A stretch of 17,786 nucleotides of DNA. Origin: Candidatus Terraquivivens yellowstonensis. Its GTDB lineage: Archaea > Thermoproteota > Nitrososphaeria_A > Caldarchaeales > Wolframiiraptoraceae. Location: contig JAKCEW010000015.1 of assembly GCA_023539445.1 (NCBI GenBank), positions 1 to 17,786 of the forward strand, given 5' to 3'. This document shows positions 1 through 5,717 of this stretch, in pieces. Each line of letters opens with the position of its first letter. Position 1 is the stretch's first letter. A program made the translations under genes and the position numbers. The notes under the pieces are model-generated. The model searched no databases, was not told the origin of the DNA, and was given only the letters and a program-made list of their open reading frames with translations.

Positions 1-1
1 G

Positions 2-268
2 AGCTTGGAACGTTCCCTCGATTATTATCAGATTGGCCGCACAATTCAATATTTGAGACATACAGGACTCATAAGCTTCGACTGGCGCCAAAGAATGATC
101 AAACGAGAAAAACCACTAAAAGAATACGTGACAAAACAGTTAATGACCAGCGAACTGTGGCCAAAAATAGCCCAAGACTGGCATAAAATCAGCAAAACTA
201 TCCAAGAAAAATACGGAAAAGTAAATGCAGAATACCAAGAACTACTCCTTCGCAAAAGCCAAGAATAA
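2..268 (+). CDS. C-terminal fragment of an unrecognised protein
   Basis: The frame is open to the left edge of the window and ends at TAA (266-268), so this is probably the tail of a longer gene; an internal TTG at 5 could also serve as a start. I recognise no family. The visible 88 or so residues are strongly polar and basic, rich in Lys, Gln, Trp and Tyr, with a likely helical C-terminal half and no Cys, signal peptide or membrane segment. Codon use differs from the genes that follow: all ten lysines are AAA, whereas downstream genes mix AAA and AAG. That could mean an acquired or rapidly evolving gene at the edge of a conserved block, or simply a lower-GC local region. It is separated from the next gene by about 110 bp that contains that gene's promoter. 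Confidence 0.45.
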   Translation, partial: SLERSLDYYQIGRTIQYLRHTGLISFDWRQRMIKREKPLKEYVTKQLMTSELWPKIAQDWHKISKTIQEKYGKVNAEYQELLLRKSQE

Positions 269-335
269 CTTCTGAGTGTGAAATTACGGTTTTAAGCATG
301 TTTGCCATATTCTCATTACTAATAAGACCTCCACG

Positions 336-346
336 TTATTTAAAAG
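336..346 (+). promoter_or_regulatory. TATA-like element for the CoA-binding protein gene
   Basis: TTATTTAAAAG is centred near 341, which predicts transcription start around 367 and a leader of about 14 nt before the ATG at 381. No good Shine-Dalgarno sequence precedes that ATG, which fits an archaeal near-leaderless transcript. Assigned by spacing and composition only. Confidence 0.4.
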
Positions 347-380
347 AAAGTTTAAGACAAAGAGCAACCTCTTTAGATGC

Positions 381-845
381 ATGATTGAAGAAAAGGACGG
401 CCTTTCCGACGAGGAGATAAAAAGCATACTCTCAAAATACAAGGTCATAGCTGTGGTCGGCATGAGTAGAGACAAGGAGAAACCGGGCCACTATGTTCCG
501 AAGTTTCTCATGAAATATGGATACAAGATAATACCGGTCAACCCTAATGCGGACGAGATTACTGTCGGAAATCTGACGCTGAAGTCTTACAAGAGCCTTA
601 CTGATATTCAGGAGGATGTCGATGTAGTCAACGTATTCAGGCGCCCCGAGGATGTGCCGCCAGTAGCCGAGGATGCGATAAGAAAGGGTGTAAAGGTCTT
701 CTGGATGCAGGAGGGCATATACAACAAGGAGGCGGTTGAGAAATTACGAAAGGCTGGTATAACTGTTGTCTGGGACAGGTGCATGATGAAGGAATACTCA
801 AGGTTATTCAATGTAAAGCCTTTTGTTCCGACATCAAAATTGTGA
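381..845 (+). CDS. CoA-binding domain protein, YccU-like
   Basis: A 154-residue single-domain Rossmann-fold protein of the CoA_binding_2 family (E. coli YccU-like). The first strand and nucleotide loop are VIAVVGMSRD (about residues 23-32). A GYKIIPVNP segment follows (about 47-55), then VDVVNVFRR (about 80-88), a KVFWMQEGIYN motif (about 105-115) and a terminal TVVWDRCMMKEY motif. These are the landmarks of the family, and the length is typical. The fold resembles the CoA-binding domain of succinyl-CoA synthetase alpha, but no catalytic histidine domain is attached, so it is thought to bind CoA or an acyl-CoA rather than to make one. The physiological role is unknown. The ATG at 381 is chosen because the upstream ATG at 377 is out of frame and stops at once. 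It is the first gene of a likely plus-strand operon with the Trm112-like gene 27 bp downstream. Confidence 0.85.
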   Translation: MIEEKDGLSDEEIKSILSKYKVIAVVGMSRDKEKPGHYVPKFLMKYGYKIIPVNPNADEITVGNLTLKSYKSLTDIQEDVDVVNVFRRPEDVPPVAEDAIRKGVKVFWMQEGIYNKEAVEKLRKAGITVVWDRCMMKEYSRLFNVKPFVPTSKL

Positions 846-860
846 AATTCGTCGGCCAAC

Positions 861-866
861 GGGTGA
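861..866 (+). promoter_or_regulatory. Shine-Dalgarno site fixing the TTG start of the Trm112-like gene
   Basis: GGGTGA ends six bases before the TTG at 873, normal spacing for an anti-Shine-Dalgarno interaction. It supports TTG as the genuine start of an internal operon gene. Confidence 0.5.
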
Positions 867-872
867 AGAATT

Positions 873-1256
873 TTGAAGTATAGGTTGATGGATTTGCTTG
901 CATGTCCTATCTGTAAGAAGTTTCCGCTTTCGCTTCTGGTGTTTACCGAACAGACGCTCCAACCACCGAAGAACATCAGGAAATGTGAGCTCTATTGTGC
1001 ATACCATAACAGCAGCCTATCTGAGGTGCAAAATCCCGATTGTACGTCGTGCTATACGAAGGAGATATCATCCGGGATACTGATGTGCGACGGCTGCGGA
1101 AGATGGTATCCGATAGAGGAAGAGATACCCCGACTGTTGCCCGATGACCTCAGAAAGCCTAACGAGGATGTTGAATTTCTAAGAAAGTGGAAAGAGAAGA
1201 TACCAGAAAAAGTTCTAAAAGAGGGGAAACCATTTTCATTAAAAGAGCAAGCCTGA
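873..1256 (+). CDS. Enlarged Trm112-like zinc-binding protein
   Basis: Trm112 proteins are small zinc-binding activators of several SAM methyltransferases, acting on tRNA and on release factor in eukaryotes and archaea. The match lies at the two ends: LLACPICKK at residues 8-16, and CDGCGRWYPI then EIPRLLPDDL at 72-93, which is the usual C-terminal signature. Family members are commonly near 60 residues; this one has 127. The extra length comes from an insert between the two zinc half-sites that contains C38, C42, H45, C57 and C60, enough for a second metal site, and from a basic C-terminal tail after residue 94. TTG is taken as the start because a GGGTGA site sits six bases upstream. The stop codon directly abuts the GTG of deoxyhypusine synthase, so the two are probably translated together. 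An alternative is a Trm112-related zinc-ribbon protein with another partner. Confidence 0.7.
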   Translation: MKYRLMDLLACPICKKFPLSLLVFTEQTLQPPKNIRKCELYCAYHNSSLSEVQNPDCTSCYTKEISSGILMCDGCGRWYPIEEEIPRLLPDDLRKPNEDVEFLRKWKEKIPEKVLKEGKPFSLKEQA

Positions 1257-2192
1257 GTGGTGAAAGTGAAGGCGCTCAAACAATTTGATGCTGATTGTAG
1301 CATTGGGTATTGCGAACTATTGAGGAGATTTTCTGAGATCGGCATGGTTGCAAGAGAGTTGGGCAGGGCGTTCTCGATAATGGTAAGCATGTTTCTGGAT
1401 AATGAGTGCCACAGATTACTTGGTGTTGCCGGTGCCGCGGTTGCGTCTGGCCTGAGACCTCTCATAACTAAGCTGATAAGGCTTGGCTTCGTTAACACGA
1501 TAGTAACGACTGGGGCGAATATAACTCACGATGTTATAGAGGCGATAGGTGGCAAGCATTTTGTGCTCGAACGCGAAGAGATCGATGACGTCAAGCTGGC
1601 AAAAATGGGAATCTATAGGATATACAACATAGGGGTTACGAAGGAGTCCTACATAATGTTGGAAAAGTTCGTGGATGAGGCTTTTAAAAACGTAAGCGGT
1701 ACGTTCTCCAGCTCTGATATAATTAAAATGCTGGCTTCGAGAATCAAAGATGAAAATTCTTTCATAAGGGCGTCCTATGAGTTAGGGGTTGAGGTATTCA
1801 GTCCAGCCATGGCCGACTCGATAATTGGAAGCCAGATAAGGTTTAGGACCGGTGGTAGGGTAAAGCTGGACACGCTCTCAGACGTGAGCAAACTGGTGGA
1901 CAGGGTGTGGGCCTCAAAACGTACTGGAGCGATATTCCTTGGAGGCGGCACCCCGAAGCACTTCACGATGATGGCGGTCAATGCGGCGGACAGACCCCTG
2001 AGCTATGCTATCCAAATAACCACCGATAGGGAAGAACATGGCGGGCTTAGCGGTGCAAGGTTAGAGGAAGCTAGGTCTTGGGGAAAGGTTAAGGCAGAAG
2101 GCATGATTGCGAACGTATGCCTAGATATGTCCATAGCCCTGCCCCTTCTTGTATTGGCATTAGAAGAATGGATGAGGCAAAAACGTTCCTGA
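1257..2192 (+). CDS. dys: Deoxyhypusine synthase
   Basis: The product transfers the aminobutyl group of spermidine to a lysine of translation factor aIF5A, using NAD, as the first step of hypusine formation. The 311-residue length is normal for the family. Recognisable parts are the N-terminal LGRAF and FLDNECHRLLGVAGA region, the TTGANITHD segment, the catalytic-lysine motif GGGTPKH (229-235, with K234 the expected enzyme-intermediate lysine), and the C-terminal SGARLEEARSWGKVKAE motif. The start is a GTG immediately after the Trm112-like stop; a second GTG follows it, so the exact first codon is uncertain by one or a few residues. Deoxyhypusine hydroxylase and aIF5A are not in the window. 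Whether the product proceeds to hypusine or stays deoxyhypusinated cannot be judged here. Confidence 0.93.
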   Translation: MVKVKALKQFDADCSIGYCELLRRFSEIGMVARELGRAFSIMVSMFLDNECHRLLGVAGAAVASGLRPLITKLIRLGFVNTIVTTGANITHDVIEAIGGKHFVLEREEIDDVKLAKMGIYRIYNIGVTKESYIMLEKFVDEAFKNVSGTFSSSDIIKMLASRIKDENSFIRASYELGVEVFSPAMADSIIGSQIRFRTGGRVKLDTLSDVSKLVDRVWASKRTGAIFLGGGTPKHFTMMAVNAADRPLSYAIQITTDREEHGGLSGARLEEARSWGKVKAEGMIANVCLDMSIALPLLVLALEEWMRQKRS

Positions 2193-2210
2193 AGGCTTAG
2201 ATTTTTTAAG

Positions 2211-2226
2211 AAAAAGCTTATTTACC
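2211..2226 (+). promoter_or_regulatory. Promoter of alba
   Basis: An A-rich BRE-like stretch runs into CTTATTTACC (2217-2226). With the TATA centre near 2221, transcription should begin around 2247, about 20 nt before the ATG at 2268. An AAGGTGGAG ribosome site lies in that leader. The same ten bases recur near the right end of the window at 17740-17749. Confidence 0.5.
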
Positions 2227-2267
2227 AAAAAAATCACACACATAACCACCCAAGAAAGGTGGAGAAT

Positions 2268-2570
2268 ATGAGTAGCATGGAAGCCGTTGTTCTCGTAGGA
2301 AAGAAACCTACGATGAACTATGTGCTCGCTACCACGCTGCCACTTGCTGAGGGCAAAAAGGTACTGCTAAAAGCCAGAGGACGTGCTATAAGCAAGGCGG
2401 TCGACATCGTTGAGGTTGTTAGGAGAAGGTTCGTCCAAAACGCCGTAATAGAGAAGGTCAACATTGGCACCGAAGAAGGCAGGGTGGGCGCTGACGGCAA
2501 GCCGAGGAACGTCAGCACGATCGAGATACTCATAAGCGTTCCAGAGCAGCAAGCTAAGAAGAGCAAGTGA
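2268..2570 (+). CDS. alba: Alba chromatin/RNA-binding protein
   Basis: Alba is a small, abundant dimeric nucleic-acid-binding protein that coats archaeal DNA and also binds RNA. The 100-residue product matches the family along its whole length: VLVGKKPTMNYVLAT at 8-22, then KARGRAISKAVDIVE, then an RRRFVQ segment, and finally the VSTIEILISV strand. K12 and K13 (in GKKP) correspond to the lysine pair whose acetylation state tunes DNA affinity in Sulfolobus Alba. A GTG at 2259 is in frame, but AAGGTGG at 2256-2262 is better read as the ribosome site for the ATG at 2268, which also gives the familiar short N-terminus. It has its own promoter and terminator, consistent with independent high expression. 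The C-terminal KKSK tail is basic, as often seen. Confidence 0.95.
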   Translation: MSSMEAVVLVGKKPTMNYVLATTLPLAEGKKVLLKARGRAISKAVDIVEVVRRRFVQNAVIEKVNIGTEEGRVGADGKPRNVSTIEILISVPEQQAKKSK

Positions 2571-2597
2571 GCATATAGTCCAAAGATCCCCTATAAT

Positions 2598-2636
2598 GCG
2601 CCGAGTTCTTTGACACCTCGGCGCGAATCTTTTTAT
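2598..2636 (+). terminator. Hairpin plus T-tract terminator after alba
   Basis: A perfect 8-bp stem, GCGCCGAG (2598-2605) with CTCGGCGC (2617-2624), encloses an 11-base loop and is followed by a run of five T (2630-2634). It starts 28 bp after the alba stop. This looks like an intrinsic terminator or 3'-end-stabilising hairpin. Archaeal termination generally relies on the T-tract, so the hairpin may mainly protect the alba transcript. Confidence 0.6.
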
Positions 2637-2638
2637 GT
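2628..2638 (+). promoter_or_regulatory. Possible TATA element for nnrD, inside the alba terminator T-tract
   Basis: TCTTTTTATGT lies just after the hairpin. A TATA centre near 2633 would put transcription start around 2659 and leave a leader of about 30 nt holding the nnrD ribosome site. Weak evidence; the T-run may be terminator only. Confidence 0.25.
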
Positions 2639-2676
2639 TTCTGTGTTTCTATCCATAATGCTGTTATTCAGATCTT

Positions 2677-2682
2677 GGAGGT
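2677..2682 (+). promoter_or_regulatory. Shine-Dalgarno site fixing the TTG start of nnrD
   Basis: GGAGGT lies six bases before the TTG at 2689. A closer ATG at 2685 opens a frame that stops after five codons, so the TTG is the start that makes sense. Confidence 0.6.
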
Positions 2683-2688
2683 TAATGC

Positions 2689-3558
2689 TTGGTTCAAGTT
2701 AGAGAATCGTCGGATGAGGATATAAAAAACGCGATGAAGCCAAGGAGGAAATATTCGAGGAAGGGCGAGAACGGTATAGTGCTTGTCGTAGGCGGAAGTT
2801 GGCTCTACCATGGTGCTCCGGCCCTTGCAGCCATGGCATCTTTCAGATGCGGTGTAGACCTAGTTTACATCGCAGTGCCGGAGAAGATAGCTACGCCCAT
2901 AAGGGCGCTTTCGCCAAACTTCATAGTCCTGCCGTTACCAGATTTGAAGCTCACGAAGGGCTCTGTCAGAAGGCTCGAGAAGATCCTCCCTGAAGTCGAT
3001 GCTGCCGTGGTAGGCCCCGGGCTTGTGCCAAAGGATGCTGATGCCTTGACGTTTCTTCTAAAAGAGCTCTTGGAAAAGGATATAGCGGTTGTGCTGGATG
3101 CGGCGGCTTTGATACCGGATGTGCTCGCAATCGTAAAAGGAAAGAAGGCAGTTCTCACACCGCATGCAGGGGAGTTCAAAAGGCTTTTTGGGATCGAGCT
3201 CACGAAGAGTGCCGAGGAGCGCGCTGTTCATGTAAAGGAGAAGGCCTCAGAGTATTCGCTGACGATACTCCTAAAAGGTGTCGTGGATGTTATCTCAGAT
3301 GGCGAGACCGTTGTATTCAATAAGACGGGGACTTCTGCGATGACAGTCGGCGGAACTGGCGACGTGCTCTCTGGACTCGTGGCAGGTTTCCTATCAAGGG
3401 GTGCAAGACCCATCGAAGCGGCTGTGGCCGCCGCGAGAGTGAACGGCTTAGCCGGTGAAAGGGCTACGGTTAGGCTCGGCTATCACATAGTGGCAACCGA
3501 CCTGTTAGACGAAATACCGCAGATACTGAAGGCATACGATGTTATAGTTGAAGATTAG
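2689..3558 (+). CDS. nnrD: ADP-dependent NAD(P)H-hydrate dehydratase
   Basis: This enzyme converts the S form of hydrated NAD(P)H back to NAD(P)H at the expense of ADP, repairing heat- or enzyme-damaged cofactor. It is the stand-alone equivalent of the YjeF C-terminal domain, a ribokinase-like fold, and at 289 residues it is the right size. All expected motifs are present: VVGGSWLYHGAPALAA at 33-48, VVGPGL at 107-112, VVLDAAAL at 134-141, LTPHAGEF at 156-163, LLKG at 194-197, and the nucleotide/catalytic loop GGTGDVLSG at 221-229 with D225 as the likely base. The start is TTG with a strong ribosome site. The gene converges on the epimerase gene, with only 13 bp between the two stop codons. 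Because the dehydratase-like domain fused to that epimerase is degenerate, this gene probably supplies all dehydratase activity for the pair. Confidence 0.92.
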   Translation: MVQVRESSDEDIKNAMKPRRKYSRKGENGIVLVVGGSWLYHGAPALAAMASFRCGVDLVYIAVPEKIATPIRALSPNFIVLPLPDLKLTKGSVRRLEKILPEVDAAVVGPGLVPKDADALTFLLKELLEKDIAVVLDAAALIPDVLAIVKGKKAVLTPHAGEFKRLFGIELTKSAEERAVHVKEKASEYSLTILLKGVVDVISDGETVVFNKTGTSAMTVGGTGDVLSGLVAGFLSRGARPIEAAVAAARVNGLAGERATVRLGYHIVATDLLDEIPQILKAYDVIVED

Positions 3559-3571
3559 TCCGCAGACGTTT

Positions 3572-5020
3572 TTAAGAAGGGTTCTGGACGATGTTTGAGA
3601 GTTTCATCTCATACAAAAAACTTCTAAGGGCTGAGAATATGCTCCCAGGGGTTGCCAACTCACCTGCTTGCGATAACCTAGTGATTATGCTCCTTGTAAC
3701 AAAGCTGGCCGCCGATAGGGACCTTATAACGTCCGCTCCCCATGATAGGAGTGCCGAAGCTATCGCAAGGTAAAGGTACTTATGCATCGGTTCACGAATC
3801 GGTTCTAAAAGCCAATTGGCTTTTGCAATGTTTCCATCCGATATACCATCAACCTTTGCCATTATGCCGACTTGAATGCCAAGCTTTCTGCTAATGTGTT
3901 TTGCAGCCTCTGTAGCCGATTTTACATCATTGAATGCGTCCGGTGCGGTCAGGCCTAAAGATACGACGTCTTCCGATGTGAGAGCCAGCACGACCTTAAA
4001 GTGCTTTTTAGCCAAGTCGGCAATCTCATACGAATGCGTAAATATTTTGATGTCGATGCCAGAATCAGCAATCTCCGTTAAAACATCCCTCCCAACCTTT
4101 CCCTCAAGAAATACCACGGGGAACGTTCTGACGGAATCTGTGAATTCTTTCATGTCAACGTATTTCAAGTTATGTTTGGAGAACCTGGAGGGTTCAACTC
4201 GGCATAATACCGTTACCTCTTTACATATCGAGCTGCATACCTGCAACAAAAGCGCGTTTTCGTCAGATAACTCATCGAGCGCAACGCCAAGTCTTCCCCC
4301 ATCCCTACCTACGTAAGCCGCTGCAGCCCTCAAATCACCGGGCCCTGCTACTAGCTCGGCCTCTGGCGGCATGCCTATCGGTGAAACTATTAGCTCACCT
4401 GCCAGCACCCTGCCGTGCTCCGTCAAAAGACCAGGCTTTACCCTGTGGAAGGTTATCGTTGTGCTCGCCCTGACAGCAGTACCTGCAACAACGCCCGTAT
4501 CTGGGTCAAGGCCGGATGGGACATCTATCGCCACAACATACTTACCCGATTCGTTGATTTGTTTTATTGCTGTCAACCAAGGTTCTCTGATTTCTCCCTT
4601 AATGCCTGTGCCGAATATACCGTCGACGATAGCATCGGAATTCCTTATCTTATCGGCTAATGATTCTAAGGTTGCAACGTCTTTTGCGATAACTATCTCC
4701 GTGGTTGCTTTCATGGAACTGATCGCTGCGAAGTTCTTGCTTGCTTCGTACGTCCTTATCTTATCCGGACTTCCCAAAAGTATGACAAGAACCCTACATC
4801 CATAGCCCGCCAAGTGCCTAGCCGCAACCATACCATCTCCGCCGTTGTTACCAGTTCCACAAAATACGGTAACAAACTTGCCCTTCAAATCTTTGAAATG
4901 CTCCTTTATGTGGTCAGCAACAGCCCTGCCCGCATTTTCCATTAAAAGGATCCTTGATGTGCCGAGATACTCGCTGTTCTCATCAGCGACCGCCATCTCC
5001 TCGGATGTTATAGTCTCCAT
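3572..5020 (-). CDS. nnrE: NAD(P)H-hydrate epimerase fused to a degenerate dehydratase-like domain
   Basis: Residues 1 to about 222 are a YjeF N-terminal (NAD(P)HX epimerase) domain, which interconverts the R and S hydrates so the dehydratase can repair both. Seen are LMENAGRAVADHI at 26-38, the nucleotide loop CGTGNNGGDG at 54-63, VDGIFGTGIKG at 132-142, AIDVPSGLDPDTG at 164-176 with D166, and FHRVKPGL at 191-198. Residues about 229-470 follow the order and spacing of the YjeF C-terminal dehydratase fold but lack its active site. The LTPH-GE motif reads LALTSED (345-351), and the GGTGDVL loop is replaced by EPMHKYLYL (410-418), followed by an otherwise family-like ALLSWGADVIRSLSAA helix and a LATPGSIFSALRSFL end. 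Bifunctional fusions are the usual prokaryotic form, so this looks like one that lost its second activity. ATG at 5018-5020 fits a leaderless transcript from the TATA-like element at 5046-5060. Confidence 0.88.
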   Translation of the reverse strand: METITSEEMAVADENSEYLGTSRILLMENAGRAVADHIKEHFKDLKGKFVTVFCGTGNNGGDGMVAARHLAGYGCRVLVILLGSPDKIRTYEASKNFAAISSMKATTEIVIAKDVATLESLADKIRNSDAIVDGIFGTGIKGEIREPWLTAIKQINESGKYVVAIDVPSGLDPDTGVVAGTAVRASTTITFHRVKPGLLTEHGRVLAGELIVSPIGMPPEAELVAGPGDLRAAAAYVGRDGGRLGVALDELSDENALLLQVCSSICKEVTVLCRVEPSRFSKHNLKYVDMKEFTDSVRTFPVVFLEGKVGRDVLTEIADSGIDIKIFTHSYEIADLAKKHFKVVLALTSEDVVSLGLTAPDAFNDVKSATEAAKHISRKLGIQVGIMAKVDGISDGNIAKANWLLEPIREPMHKYLYLAIASALLSWGADVIRSLSAASFVTRSIITRLSQAGELATPGSIFSALRSFLYEMKLSNIVQNPS

Positions 5021-5045
5021 ACCGTTTATGAGATTATTTGAAGGT

Positions 5046-5060
5046 GGTTTAAACGTTTTC
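5046..5060 (-). promoter_or_regulatory. Promoter of nnrE
   Basis: Read on the minus strand the sequence is GAAAACG followed by TTTAAACC, a good BRE plus TATA pair. With a centre near 5051, transcription would start about 5025, within a few bases of the nnrE ATG. The element overlaps the last codons and stop of the upstream membrane-protein gene. Confidence 0.45.
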
Positions 5061-5711
5061 TTTTTTAGATATGCCGATCAACCTCGGTAGTTCTGCTAAA
5101 ACACCTCTCCATCCTTTCTGCCTGAAGATTGTTATGAATTCCTGCCAATCCATTCTAAACAGAATAATTGTGACGAGTATCATGATAACTACGGCGATTA
5201 CGATCGAAAGCATGCTCATCGATTCGCCGACGAACATGTCCATCAACTCTTTGTAATATCTGCCAACGTATGATACGAATATCGCGAGAATGACTTTACC
5301 GGCACAGTTTGCCAGCATAAACTTCAAAAAACCATAACCTATCATGCCCATGGGTATGTAGACGATGTCATCAGGCAACGGGGTTAGTGCGAATAAGAAG
5401 ACTGCGATCGCGCCATACTTATCGATAATGGACCTGAAAAAATCAAGATTCTTCTTGCTTTTTTGCGATGCAAACGCCCTCCAAAACCTACCCACCAAAT
5501 AAGATGTAACTTTACCCAAGGAGCCTCCTATTCCCGATAAAGTACCTATGAGGAGCGGGTCGAGTTTCATGCTCAACAGCACTATGGGAAAGAGGTAGGG
5601 TAAAGGTAAGAAAGGTATGAGACTCCCTATGAATGATATGATAAAAGAGCCGAAATAACCATAAGAGATAAAAAGATCAACAAGTCCGTAGAAGCTCTCT
5701 AAAATGCTCAA
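5049..5711 (-). CDS. VTT/DedA-like integral membrane protein
   Basis: A 220-residue polytopic membrane protein of the VTT (SNARE-associated/DedA) superfamily, whose members are implicated in lipid scrambling or transport of polyprenyl-phosphate carriers. Hydrophobic segments lie at about 14-34, 36-50, 52-73, 100-125, 130-150 and 166-186, followed by a soluble basic tail. The family core includes the GIGGSLGKVTSYLVGRF region (60-76), and FALTPLPDDIVYIPMGMIGYG (107-127), which matches the re-entrant loop seen in archaeal and YqaA-type members. The start is TTG at 5711; GAGAGGAT within the end of the upstream gene serves as ribosome site. The 6-bp gap to that gene suggests co-transcription. Pairing with a phosphohexomutase would fit a role in surface glycan or lipid-carrier handling, but that is inference. 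Confidence 0.75.
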   Translation of the reverse strand: MSILESFYGLVDLFISYGYFGSFIISFIGSLIPFLPLPYLFPIVLLSMKLDPLLIGTLSGIGGSLGKVTSYLVGRFWRAFASQKSKKNLDFFRSIIDKYGAIAVFLFALTPLPDDIVYIPMGMIGYGFLKFMLANCAGKVILAIFVSYVGRYYKELMDMFVGESMSMLSIVIAVVIMILVTIILFRMDWQEFITIFRQKGWRGVLAELPRLIGISKKENV

Positions 5712-5717
5712 ACCAAA

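Noticed and set aside
2259-2267. GTG start for alba
   Set aside because: The GTG is part of the AAGGTGG ribosome site; starting at ATG 2268 gives normal spacing and the usual short N-terminus.
3876-4316. 146-codon plus-strand open frame opposite the degenerate half of the epimerase gene
   Set aside because: I considered whether the unfamiliar C-terminal half was really a separate plus-strand gene. The minus-strand frame continues without interruption from the epimerase and keeps the dehydratase-fold pattern, so the plus frame is a shadow.
3572-5020. Annotating the fusion as a working bifunctional epimerase/dehydratase
   Set aside because: The C-terminal half lacks both the LTPH-GE and GTGD motifs required for dehydratase activity.
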